Source of the DNA: a bacterium HR10
Lineage (GTDB): Bacteria; Acidobacteriota; Blastocatellia; HR10
Assembly: GCA_002923315.1 (NCBI GenBank)
Contig: BEHM01000007.1
Coordinates: 18,598-82,597, forward strand
Length of the DNA: 64,000 bases
Reading direction: 5' to 3'
In this document: positions 51,092 through 59,496 of the stretch, in pieces
How positions within the stretch are numbered: the stretch's first letter is position 1
Layout of the letters: each line of letters opens with the position of its first letter
Program-made: the position numbers and the translations under genes
The notes under the pieces: generated by a model
The model's input: only the letters and a program-made list of their open reading frames with translations
Databases searched by the model: none
Told to the model about the DNA's origin: nothing

Positions 51092-51880
51092 TTAGCAAAC
51101 CCGACTACAAATATAATCGCACCCAAGAGCACACAAGCCGCCACAGGCTGCTCCACAAATAGTCCCACAAATTATCGCGCAACAAACATTGACAATTCCA
51201 CAGATAAGAAGGCAAGCCAATCCACACCCTAGCCCGCAAAGTCCACCGCAAAGTATGCCGCAAATGATATTACACCAATATCTACAATCACCACATTGTT
51301 GCAGCAATACCGCCGATTGGCCAGCTTGGAGAGGTTGCACAATTCCCCCCTTAACCGTCAATAGCTTTATTCCCTCTTTCTGAGGCAGTGTCCCCCCGAC
51401 CCACCGCATACCATTTTTTTCGATTCCAAACACAGCATGGGCAAGAGTTCCGTCTTCGGACTGGTGAGTGGTGTAGACCACAGTCCGGGCATACTTGCCA
51501 AATAGCCACACCTGTACGACATTCGTCGCATGAGGGAGAGGAGTAAAGCCTTCTTCCTCCAAAAAGCCCATCATCGTGACGAAGTCCGGATCATCGAAAG
51601 CCATTTCCAGAAAGCGATTCCTTTCTTGACCCGCCAAATCGAGTAATTGGACATGTTCTGCTCCTTCGATGAGAAGGACTCGTCCTCTGAGAGAGAGCAG
51701 CTTGCCACTTGAGCCGGGAGGGTTCAGCCACGTCGAATGGGTCTCATGCTCTCCTATCCTGACGTATGGTGGCATCGGCAATGCCACTGTCGTTCTCGAA
51801 GGCGGAGGACCCGGCCAGAAGACCAACACCGAGATGGCCACGCTCATGACCCGCTTAATTCGTCGTCCGACGGCGCCCAT
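51092..51880 (-). CDS. Secreted precursor with Cys-rich C-terminal peptide, halocin-C8-like
   Basis: A 262-residue protein. ATG 51880 follows AAGGAGG. A signal peptide leads (SVAISVLVFW), then a ~165-residue domain of unknown fold. The last ~65 residues contain 18 cysteines, most spaced one in four (WCNIICGILCGGLC and CGTICGAACGGLCALGC), with Gly/Ile/Leu between. This resembles the mature region of halocin C8-type peptide antibiotics, whose precursors also carry an N-terminal immunity-like domain. It may release a membrane-active peptide. No export peptidase is adjacent; an ABC transporter lies 0.9 kb upstream beyond IS remnants. Confidence 0.65.
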   Translation of the reverse strand: MGAVGRRIKRVMSVAISVLVFWPGPPPSRTTVALPMPPYVRIGEHETHSTWLNPPGSSGKLLSLRGRVLLIEGAEHVQLLDLAGQERNRFLEMAFDDPDFVTMMGFLEEEGFTPLPHATNVVQVWLFGKYARTVVYTTHQSEDGTLAHAVFGIEKNGMRWVGGTLPQKEGIKLLTVKGGIVQPLQAGQSAVLLQQCGDCRYWCNIICGILCGGLCGLGCGLACLLICGIVNVCCAIICGTICGAACGGLCALGCDYICSRVC

Positions 51881-52080
51881 CTCTTCACCTCCTTCTTTTG
51901 GGAATTCTTCTTCGCTGTTTTTGCAGTATACCCTCTGTCTGTCTGTCAAGTCCCATATTGGCGGGCTCTCTCACGGACGACATCATCGAAGCTTCGGTCA
52001 GTGACGACCGCTGTCTCAGAGCTCTCTGCGTCTTGGGGTGAAGGCGCTCACGGCTGAGGCGCAAGGATCGCCGAGGAAGA

Positions 52081-52404
52081 TCAGTGCCTGCAGGACGGAG
52101 ATCGTTCCCTGCGCTCTTCGGAGTATCTGCGGTGAGAACCTCCTCCGCCGAGAGGGCGGACTGAGTCTACGAGCATCCGGTCGCTCAAGCAGGGACTAGA
52201 AGTCATTTCAAAATTTTTGTCTAAGCAGATGAGAATGAACGTCAGGACGACAAAAGCCCAAGAGACTTCCACCGATCGCTCATAGCGAACGACGAGGCGA
52301 CGAAAATGCCCCAGCCCGCTGAAGGTGCGTTCCACGACCCAGCGCGAGCGGTAGGGCGTCGGGTCGGGCTTCGGGCTCCGGCGTCTCCGACATCGCCGCG
52401 GCAT
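52081..52404 (-). pseudogene. IS5-type transposase C-terminal fragment
   Basis: RWVVERTFSGLGHFRRLVVR and YERSVEVSWAFVVLTFILICL match the C-terminal end of IS5-family DDE transposases, with the catalytic Glu in VVERT. The N-terminal two thirds and inverted repeats are missing. Confidence 0.75.
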
Positions 52405-52420
52405 ATCCGGCCACTGAATT

Positions 52421-52493
52421 GGCTTCAGCTCACATAATCGCTCAATACCACTGCGCCGATGCCCGGGATCTTGAGTTTCTGCAGTCGATGATC
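52421..52493. repeat. 73-bp direct repeat, copy B
   Basis: Second copy of 50722-50794; its minus-strand frame reads KLKIPGIGAVVLSDYVS. It lies between the IS5-type and TnpB-type remnants. Confidence 0.75.
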
Positions 52494-52500
52494 TTGATAA

Positions 52501-52805
52501 CTATCCCCGGCTAAGGTGGGGGGCTTGTAGCTCGCTCGCCATCATAGGCCGGTTGACAGCGACCCTTTCCGGGTAGGCATGCCTCCGGGAAATCGCCCAT
52601 GTGGCAGTGAGATTTGCGGCCAGACGATAGCCGCAGAGGACGACACGAAATCTGCCCTGCTTCGAGAATTTTCGGTTACTGCGCCGCACCTGGAGCACGC
52701 GCGGCCGGCGTCCTCCGCCGGGAGCGAGATAACCTGGATCCGAGGGCGCTCGGCCTTATACCGGATCATCGCCTTCAACCCAAGGAGGACCTTTTCCGAC
52801 CGATG
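52501..52805 (-). pseudogene. TnpB/OrfB (IS200/IS605) C-terminal fragment with frameshift
   Basis: The zinc-ribbon end of TnpB is recognisable: CSRCGAVTENSRSRADF in one frame, continued as LCGYRLAANLTATWAI in another. The frameshift and missing N-terminus mark it as dead. It ends 20 nt from the ABC permease gene. Confidence 0.65.
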
Positions 52806-52826
52806 CCGGTCCCGATTGATAACGGC

Positions 52827-55019
52827 TCACCGCAAGAGTTGTTCCACGGCATAGAACCGTCCCCGGTAGACGACCTCCCGTAGCGTCCGCAACCGGCGCA
52901 CATCGGTCGTCGGGTCCTGAGCGAGGATCACGAGATCGGCAACATACCCCGGACGCACGCGGCCAATGGGCATGTTCACTACATGACCGGCCTCGGCCGT
53001 GGCTGCGCGCAGCGCCTGAAGCGGCGTCACGCCAGCGCGTACAAGTGCCTCGACTTCGTGGATGAGCCCCGGTCCGTGATAGACGTCCGGATTGCCCGCA
53101 TCGGATCCCGCCACGAGCGGGATGCCCGCGTTCACCAGCCGCTTCACGTTGTCGTATGCCGTTTGCAGTTGCTGTTCGACGTGGGCTGACATGCGATCCC
53201 GGATCCATGGCCGGTACTGTTCCGGAATCATCTCGATCCGTCGGAAGCCCCCACCCCGGTCGAGCCGCGCGCGTAACGGCGGCAATAACCGTTGCCGGAT
53301 GAAGTCGTCCACAATCCGCATCCCTCCCCATTGCCTGCGGAATCCTTCGATGACGAATACGGTCGGGCACACGATCGTACCCCGGCGCTGCATTTCGGCC
53401 AGCGTGACGTCATCGATGGGGGCATCCAACGGAATGTGCTCGATCATGTCTGCGCCGAAGAGAACGGCATCGCGCAGTTCTTCCAGTTTGGAAATGTGCA
53501 CGGCCACGCGCAGTCCCGCGCGGTGTGCCTCTTGAATCAGTGTCTGCAGCGTCGGGCGGGATAGTCGAGGCAACGTGTGAAACATCGTCGGGTCTCCCGC
53601 ATCATAGACGATTTTGATCCAGTCCGGACGGAACTCCCGCAGGAGTGCCTGAAGTGCCGTACGTGCTGCGTCCGGATCGGCGACTTCGACGACCCGCCGT
53701 TTCCGAAATTCCTCGGACATCCACTGAAATACGGGAAGTTCCAGTGGATGGCCACCCGGTGCGGTAAGAATGGGGCCTGAGATGAGCAGTCGCGGATACG
53801 GCCGCAGGCCGGCTTCGGCGATCTCGCGCAGTTCCAGCAACCTCTTGAAGTCATCCCCGAACGAACGGACGGTCGTGATGCCGCTACCGACGTATCCGGC
53901 GATGAGGTCGTGCCGCAACCGGTCTTCCTCAGAAAACGTCGGATCGAATACAGGGATCACCGGTGATTCCAGATGCGCGTGCAGGTCAGCCATGGCAGGC
54001 ATCACCCAGGCATCGCGCAAATCGCGAATGCGCGCCGATCGCCATCCGTCCGGGACGGAGGCGGAGACGAACACAATCCGTTCATCCTGGATGCCGATGT
54101 ATATCGGACTATCCGGCAGCACCCGGTCGCCGTCAAAGACGTGACCCGCCGCGATGATGTACCGTGGCGTGAGCCAGCTACGCAATTGTTGGACGGACTG
54201 GCCGAGCGAGATGCCCACCCTCGGGATGACAAAGATCAAGGCCAGCGCCGTAACGAGTTGAACTTTTTGCGTCTTTCCCAACCGCTGTTGCGGGTCCCAG
54301 CGATATACCGCCACGGCCGCCATGTACCCACCGATGCCCACGAGTGCGATCGCGATGCCGTAGATCATTCCCATCATTCCCAAGGGGCGGTTTTCGGTTA
54401 GACTGCGAAAGAACTCCAGCATGGCATACGAGGGCATAACCCTACCGATGCGTTGCAACCATTCCGGCATGAAGAACATGGGGATGGACAGGCCTGAAAG
54501 AAACAGCATCGGAAAGAACAACGCATTGGCCCCCATGGCGAGTCCCTCCGGACGCTCGACAATACTCGCCAGTACGAAAGCGATACCGGCTATCGCAGAT
54601 GCGCAGAGCAAAAACAACACCCAGAGGGCTATGGCACGATGGGCAATCCCGGCGTGAAAGACCGCTTCGAACACGCCGAGCACGATGACAAACGTCAGTG
54701 AATTGATGAGCAGCCAGGCAGCGAGCACGCCCGACAACACGGCATGTTTACTCATAGGCGTCGTGTACAGGCGACGCAGCACTCCCTTCTGACGGATCAT
54801 CAACAGCAGATTGCCCAGCCCGAACAAACCGTTGGCGATCACGATCATGGTGAACAGTTGTGCCGCAACGAATCGGATGCGCGCCGGATCGTCGCCGCCG
54901 AAAATGTATCCAAACGCGAACACGAAGATCAGCGGAAAGGCAAATGCGAAAAACAAGCTGACTCTGGACCGCAATGAACTCATGACCATCATCCGCGTTA
55001 ATGGCCACCAGCTTCGCAT
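52827..55019 (-). CDS. ABC-2 permease fused to an amidohydrolase
   Basis: A 730-residue membrane protein. Residues 1-250 are an ABC-2 type permease with six helices (RQKGVLRRLYTTPMS; FFPMLFLSGLSIPMFFMP). A seventh helix (~residue 260) leads to a complete amidohydrolase of the imidazolonepropionase/prolidase group (DLHAH, ISKLEE after VAVH, IEHIPLD, GSDAGNPDV), so metal ligands His-x-His, His, His and Asp are present. The frame is continuous. The hydrolase would lie next to the transport channel. A peptide, cyclic amide or N-acyl substrate is possible. The ATPase gene lies 64 nt upstream. Confidence 0.85.
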   Translation of the reverse strand: MRSWWPLTRMMVMSSLRSRVSLFFAFAFPLIFVFAFGYIFGGDDPARIRFVAAQLFTMIVIANGLFGLGNLLLMIRQKGVLRRLYTTPMSKHAVLSGVLAAWLLINSLTFVIVLGVFEAVFHAGIAHRAIALWVLFLLCASAIAGIAFVLASIVERPEGLAMGANALFFPMLFLSGLSIPMFFMPEWLQRIGRVMPSYAMLEFFRSLTENRPLGMMGMIYGIAIALVGIGGYMAAVAVYRWDPQQRLGKTQKVQLVTALALIFVIPRVGISLGQSVQQLRSWLTPRYIIAAGHVFDGDRVLPDSPIYIGIQDERIVFVSASVPDGWRSARIRDLRDAWVMPAMADLHAHLESPVIPVFDPTFSEEDRLRHDLIAGYVGSGITTVRSFGDDFKRLLELREIAEAGLRPYPRLLISGPILTAPGGHPLELPVFQWMSEEFRKRRVVEVADPDAARTALQALLREFRPDWIKIVYDAGDPTMFHTLPRLSRPTLQTLIQEAHRAGLRVAVHISKLEELRDAVLFGADMIEHIPLDAPIDDVTLAEMQRRGTIVCPTVFVIEGFRRQWGGMRIVDDFIRQRLLPPLRARLDRGGGFRRIEMIPEQYRPWIRDRMSAHVEQQLQTAYDNVKRLVNAGIPLVAGSDAGNPDVYHGPGLIHEVEALVRAGVTPLQALRAATAEAGHVVNMPIGRVRPGYVADLVILAQDPTTDVRRLRTLREVVYRGRFYAVEQLLR

Positions 55020-55083
55020 TGGCGTTTCCCTCCACGAACTGAAAAGTATCAGGGCTCCGGTGATGGGATACCGAACCGGCCGG

Positions 55084-55998
55084 TCAATCCCGGAAATGGC
55101 GACCGGTTAACTGCAAAAACACGTCTTCCAGGGTCGGCGTGCGGATGCCCACCTGTTCCAGGCGGACGCCGCGCTCGCGCGCCATGGCGAACAGCGCTTC
55201 CAGGGTGTGCCCGGCATCCGTACTCCAACAAACCCAGGCATTCCCTTCCCGCAGCACCTCGGTAACGCCCGGCAACCCGGCAAGCGAAAGGTCTCCGTCG
55301 GAGCACGTGAATTCGATCCGCGTCTGTCCGCCGAACCGTGCAACTAGTTCCCGCGGGCAGTCACAGGCAATGACCTGCCCGTGATCGATGATGGCCACGC
55401 GGTCACACAGTTTCTCGGCCTCCTCCAGGTAGTGGGTCGTCAGAATCACCGTTTTACCCGCGGCACGGATCTCCCGGACGAATTCGTGGATCTGCTGGCG
55501 TGCCTGCGGATCCAGGCCCGTGGTCGGTTCGTCCAGGATGACGAGTTGCGGGTCGCCGATGAGCGTCAGTGCGATGTTCAATCGCTGCCGTTGGCCTCCG
55601 GACAGTGCCTGAAACCGTACGTTCAACCGATCGCTCAGCCCGAGGCGTTCGAGCACCCGGTCCACACGGTCGCTGGGGGCATTCGGATACAGCGCTCCAA
55701 ACAGGCGAACGATCTCCCGCACGGTGACGTTTTCCACGAAATCGAAATGCTGTGGTTGCAGGGCCATGCGCGTGATCAGTTGGGCCCGGTGGCTTTCCGG
55801 GTCGAGGCCGAACACCCGTACGTCTCCGCCGTCCCGCGCACGCAGTCCGGCGAGAATCTCCACGGTTGTGGTCTTCCCGGCGCCGTTCGGTCCCAGCAGG
55901 CCGAAGATTTCCCCCTCCGCAATCTCCAGGTCCATCCCGCGCAGGGCTTCCACATGACCGTAGCGTTTGACCAGATGATGCAACTCCACAACGGCCAT
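55084..55998 (-). CDS. ABC transporter ATP-binding protein
   Basis: A 304-residue ATPase of the ABC-2/DRI drug-and-peptide exporter group: Walker A GPNGAGKTT, signature LSGGQRQRL, Walker B LVILDEP. A C-terminal ~80-residue extension typical of NatA/daunorubicin-type ATPases follows. ATG 55998 has GGAGGT; the longer frame to 56031 is unlikely. It pairs with the permease-amidohydrolase fusion. The transported substrate is unknown. Confidence 0.9.
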   Translation of the reverse strand: MAVVELHHLVKRYGHVEALRGMDLEIAEGEIFGLLGPNGAGKTTTVEILAGLRARDGGDVRVFGLDPESHRAQLITRMALQPQHFDFVENVTVREIVRLFGALYPNAPSDRVDRVLERLGLSDRLNVRFQALSGGQRQRLNIALTLIGDPQLVILDEPTTGLDPQARQQIHEFVREIRAAGKTVILTTHYLEEAEKLCDRVAIIDHGQVIACDCPRELVARFGGQTRIEFTCSDGDLSLAGLPGVTEVLREGNAWVCWSTDAGHTLEALFAMARERGVRLEQVGIRTPTLEDVFLQLTGRHFRD

Positions 55999-56101
55999 GC
56001 GTTGACCTCCAGATATTCCGCGTTTCGGCATCCGATGTTACCGTACGGTGTAGCCACAACGGGTGTTCCGAAAAAGTGTAAAAGAGCTATGCTTTCTCCG
56101 G

Positions 56102-56119
56102 CCTGCTAACCAGCAGGCA
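56102..56119. terminator. Perfect 7-bp hairpin GCCTGCT-AACC-AGCAGGC
   Basis: It stands between the ABC operon and a transposase remnant. No clear T-run follows on either strand, so a terminator is only tentative. Confidence 0.35.
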
Positions 56120-56140
56120 CACTTCCCCCCTCGACATCAG

Positions 56141-56420
56141 CTAGGCGATGATACGGCTGAACTGAATCAACCCCACCACCGCCGAGGCCACCATCGGGAA
56201 CGACCCCAAGGGCAGCCGATATTCATCGCGCAGAATGCGCCATCCCTTGACCCGTCGAATCCCGTGTTCCACCACCATCTGCTGTAGGAATCGAACAAGG
56301 ACTTCGGCCGATGAGGGAAGATGCGCGAAGACGCTCACCGCCGTGAACCTCATCCGGCACGGGTCCCCTCGATCCCCCTTAAGGAAATTTCGCCCAACGT
56401 AAGGAAGATTACAGTGGCCC
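56141..56420 (-). pseudogene. DDE transposase C-terminal fragment
   Basis: The end reads VVEHGIRRVKGWRILRDEYR and FPMVASAVVGLIQFSRI, matching the C-terminus of IS5/DDE_Tnp_4-type transposases. The rest of the gene is absent. Confidence 0.6.
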
Positions 56421-56474
56421 GTCAGAGCAAAGCATAGAATGCTCGGTGCACATTCAACACAGGGGAGGAAAAGC

Positions 56475-56915
56475 ATGAAGAAACTGTCTGCGATTGGATG
56501 TCTCGTCGCGCTTTCATGTGTCGCGGCCTTCGCTCAACAGCGGACCTTCATCGGCAAGATCGGCGATAGCCAGTGCGGATTGAAGCATCCGATGGGCATG
56601 GGCAGCGACAAGGAGTGCACGCTCAAATGCGTCCAGGCGGGCGGGAAATTCATCCTGGCCGACCTGAAGAACAACACCGTCTACCAGCTCGATGACCAGA
56701 AGACGCCGGAGAAATTCGCCGGGCAGATGGTGAAGGTCACCGGCACGCTCGACCGAAAGACCAAGACCATCAAGGTCGCGAGCATCGAGCCGGCTCCGGA
56801 AAACCCCTGCAACCCGTGCGCGAAGAAGCCGGGGAAGTCGCAAAACCCCTGCAATCCGTGCGCTAAAAAGAAAGGCCAGAACCCGTGCAATCCGTGCGGG
56901 AAGAAAAAACCATAG
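56475..56915 (+). CDS. Secreted small protein with three NPCNPC repeats
   Basis: A 146-residue protein. ATG 56475 follows GGGGAGG. A signal peptide (residues 1-20) is followed by a beta-rich domain with IGDSQCGLKHPMGMGSDKEC and LKCVQAGGKFILAD (OB-fold-like), then three NPCNPC motifs in a Lys/Gln/Gly context and a KKKP end. The final ~20 codons are highly similar, also in DNA, to the tail of the P460-like protein at 50.4 kb. Function unknown; a metal-binding tail is plausible. Confidence 0.75.
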   Translation: MKKLSAIGCLVALSCVAAFAQQRTFIGKIGDSQCGLKHPMGMGSDKECTLKCVQAGGKFILADLKNNTVYQLDDQKTPEKFAGQMVKVTGTLDRKTKTIKVASIEPAPENPCNPCAKKPGKSQNPCNPCAKKKGQNPCNPCGKKKP

Positions 56916-57011
56916 GGACGCGTCACTCGAGTATAGAGCTTTTGCCGAGAGGGCAACCGACCGTGCCCCCTCGGCACGACCACGGTCGGTTGCAAAAAGG
57001 AGGTGTGTCTC

Positions 57012-58034
57012 ATGGAAGCTGAAGGCGGACGATCGCATCGGGCTCACGGGCTCCTCATCCTCGCCGGCCTTCTTGGATTGACGATGGTGATCTGGATGGG
57101 GCTGTCGCCGCGCCTGCGGCAAGCCATGTCAGGAGGGCAGCAGAGCCGAGAGCCCACCGCTCCTGCTGGGATGAAATTCTTACCCGGCGGGCGCTTCGAG
57201 ATGGGGAGCCCACAGGCGAGAGCGCACCCGGCGATCCACGATCACGCTGACACGACCGGCGCTCCCGACCCCGCTCATGAGATTTATGACGACGAAGGCC
57301 CGGTTCACGAGGTCGCGCTCTCGCCCTTTTTCATTGACCTTCACGAAGTGACGAATGCGGAGTTCGCGCGGTTTGTTCAAGCCACCGGGTATAAGACGGA
57401 CGCCGAGCGCAAAGGGGAATCCTGGGTCTTTCGCCAGGGCGCCAGGGATTGGGCGCTCGTCCGAGGCGCCGACTGGCGCCATCCCCTCGGGCCCGACGAC
57501 TCCATCGCCGATCGCATGGATCATCCGGTCGTGCACGTCTCCTGGAACGATGCCTTCGCCTATTGCCGATGGGCGGGCAAACGACTGCCGACCGAAGCCG
57601 AATGGGAATATGCCGCCCGCGCCGGCCATCGGGGTCAGACCTACCCCTGGGGTGATGAGCTGAAACCCGGAGGCAAGCTCATGGCCAATTTCTGGCAGGG
57701 TCACTGGCCCGACAGGAATCTGCTCGAAGACGGCTATTACTACACGGCGCCGGTCTGTTCCTTCCCGCCGAACGATTTCGGCCTCTGCGACATGGTGGGA
57801 AACGTGTGGGAATGGACGGCCGACTGGTATGCCGAGGATTACTACGCCCACAGCCCCGTTGTGAATCCCCAGGGTCCATCATCGGGCGAGATGCGCGTGG
57901 CGCGAGGAGGGTCGTGGTTCTGCTCGCCCAACTACTGCGGAGCCTATCGCGTGGCGTTCCGGGGCAAGAGCCCGCCCGACGCGAGCTTCAACAACGTGGG
58001 ATTTCGCTGCGCCAAAGATGCCAAAGCGCCTTAA
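57012..58034 (+). CDS. Formylglycine-generating enzyme family protein
   Basis: A 340-residue protein with an N-terminal membrane anchor (residues 17-37). The FGE-sulfatase domain shows FLPGGRFEMGSP, HPVVHVSWNDAFAYCRWAGK, LPTEAEWEYAARA, DMVGNVWEWTADWY and GGSWFCSPNYC. Cys304 and Cys309 match the copper-binding catalytic pair of true FGE, so it may oxidise Cys to formylglycine in a sulfatase-type partner. No sulfatase gene lies nearby. AAGGAGGTGTG precedes ATG 57012. The CxxC protein gene overlaps its end by 17 nt. Confidence 0.85.
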   Translation: MEAEGGRSHRAHGLLILAGLLGLTMVIWMGLSPRLRQAMSGGQQSREPTAPAGMKFLPGGRFEMGSPQARAHPAIHDHADTTGAPDPAHEIYDDEGPVHEVALSPFFIDLHEVTNAEFARFVQATGYKTDAERKGESWVFRQGARDWALVRGADWRHPLGPDDSIADRMDHPVVHVSWNDAFAYCRWAGKRLPTEAEWEYAARAGHRGQTYPWGDELKPGGKLMANFWQGHWPDRNLLEDGYYYTAPVCSFPPNDFGLCDMVGNVWEWTADWYAEDYYAHSPVVNPQGPSSGEMRVARGGSWFCSPNYCGAYRVAFRGKSPPDASFNNVGFRCAKDAKAP

Positions 58035-58335
58035 TGCCGATAATCGCGAGAGCGGTCCCGTCGGTGTTCCTCTGCTCCAGGTCTACGTGGCGCGCCACTG
58101 TCCCAGTTGTGAAGAAGCGCGGCGACTGGCCCGTCTGGTGGATTCGCTTTTCCCCACCCTCACCGTGCACGTTATTGATCTGGACGAATCGCCGGCCGAT
58201 GCGGTGGACGTCTTCGCCGTCCCCACTTATGTGTTCAATGGCCGCGTGTGTTTCCTCGGCAACCCGTCGGAAGAGGAACTGTGCGAGGTGCTCGGTCGCT
58301 TGCTTGAATCCTCACTCGAAGATGCGGTAGAGTGA
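58018..58335 (+). CDS. Thioredoxin/glutaredoxin-fold CPSC protein
   Basis: A 105-residue protein with VYVARHCPSCEEARRLA (Cys28, Cys31), VPTYVFNGR cis-Pro and a C-terminal helix, the thioredoxin fold. ATG 58018 lies within the FGE gene end, so the two are translationally linked. A reductant for the FGE or for exported thiols is likely by position. Confidence 0.7.
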   Translation: MPKRLNADNRESGPVGVPLLQVYVARHCPSCEEARRLARLVDSLFPTLTVHVIDLDESPADAVDVFAVPTYVFNGRVCFLGNPSEEELCEVLGRLLESSLEDAVE

Positions 58336-58367
58336 AGCTCAGCTCTTTGAGAAAGGAGGATCATGCC

Positions 58368-59135
58368 ATGCCGCCAAATCCCATCGCGTCCCTCGCCAGA
58401 AGGATCACCGGTCAACGTCGCGCATCGCCCGCTGCCGTCGCCACCGAGGATCACACGGCGCGAGCGCGATTGAGCGACAAGCTCGGATACTTATCGGCGA
58501 TGAAGATTTTTCAGGACCTCAGCCGCGAGGAGCTCACGGCCATCGAGCGGGCCACGACGATGATCACATGCCCGGCCGGTCGCGTGTTTTACATCCCGGG
58601 AGAAACCGGCGAAGTTCTTTTCCTGCTCAAGCGGGGGCGCGTTCAGATCTATTGTCTTTCGCCGGATGGGCGCAAACTGACGGTGAAGATCCTGGAGCCG
58701 ATGACGTTTTTCGGGGAGATGGCCATTCTGGGCCAAGGGATGTACGACACGTTCGCCGAGGCGATGGATGAGTGCGTGATTTGCGTCATGAGCCGCCAGG
58801 ACGTCATCCGGCTTCTTCTCAGCAAGCCACAGGTCGCCGCGCGCATCTGCGAAGAGCTGGCGCATCGAATGAGGGAGACCGAGCAGCGATTAGAGGAGCT
58901 GGCCTTCAAGAGCGTGGACTCACGGCTGGCCGGCTTGCTGATCCGCCTCGCCGGCCAGGGAGACGAACTCGTCGGTTATAGCCACCAGGAGCTGGCGGAA
59001 CTCCTCGGCGTGTATCGCGAGACGGTCACCTTGGCCTTGGATCGGTTCAAGGCCCGAGGACTGATCGAAATCGGACGCCGGCGCCTCAAGCTCCTGAACC
59101 GCGCCGCGTTGGCCGAGATCGCCAATTCCCCATGA
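58368..59135 (+). CDS. Crp/Fnr family transcription regulator
   Basis: A 255-residue regulator with a cNMP-binding beta-roll (LKRGRVQIYCLSPDGRKL; GEMAILGQG) and HTH (YSHQELAELLGVYRETVTLAL). The FGE, CxxC and this gene have the same direction and 30-nt spacing. Start ATG 58368 has AAGGAGG; the ATG 58332 frame is longer. It is less similar to the two other Crp-type regulators of this window than those are to each other. Confidence 0.85.
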   Translation: MPPNPIASLARRITGQRRASPAAVATEDHTARARLSDKLGYLSAMKIFQDLSREELTAIERATTMITCPAGRVFYIPGETGEVLFLLKRGRVQIYCLSPDGRKLTVKILEPMTFFGEMAILGQGMYDTFAEAMDECVICVMSRQDVIRLLLSKPQVAARICEELAHRMRETEQRLEELAFKSVDSRLAGLLIRLAGQGDELVGYSHQELAELLGVYRETVTLALDRFKARGLIEIGRRRLKLLNRAALAEIANSP

Positions 59136-59496
59136 GGTTCCTTCGAGCAGGCGACCGGGAGGAGGCGCAACACTCCATACTGCCCCTGTCCCTCGCGGGA
59201 GCGTTCGCTGAATCGGCGGACAATGCCCGCAATGGGTCAGGACACTGAAAGACCTCCTCCGCCAAACAGGGCGCTCCATCGGCGACGACGCAGCGAAAAC
59301 CAATCCCGCTCCCCCTTCCCCTCACCGATCCCCGGGCGCCCTCGAAGGTCCCCCACCATCGAGGTCGAAGCCTCACGACTGGCCGTACGAGCGATCCTCC
59401 CGCAGGGGTCCCTACGTGGTGGGGTGCCAATACAACCCCACCCGAACGCCTCTCCCGAGCCGCACCGCACGTCGCAGGGACAGTTCCCCAACTGGC
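59136..59496. other. Intergenic region between converging genes
   Basis: No gene was accepted. A palindrome copy lies at 59405-59428 (GGGGTCCCTACGTGGTGGGG). It probably holds the end regions of crp and amt. Confidence 0.5.
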
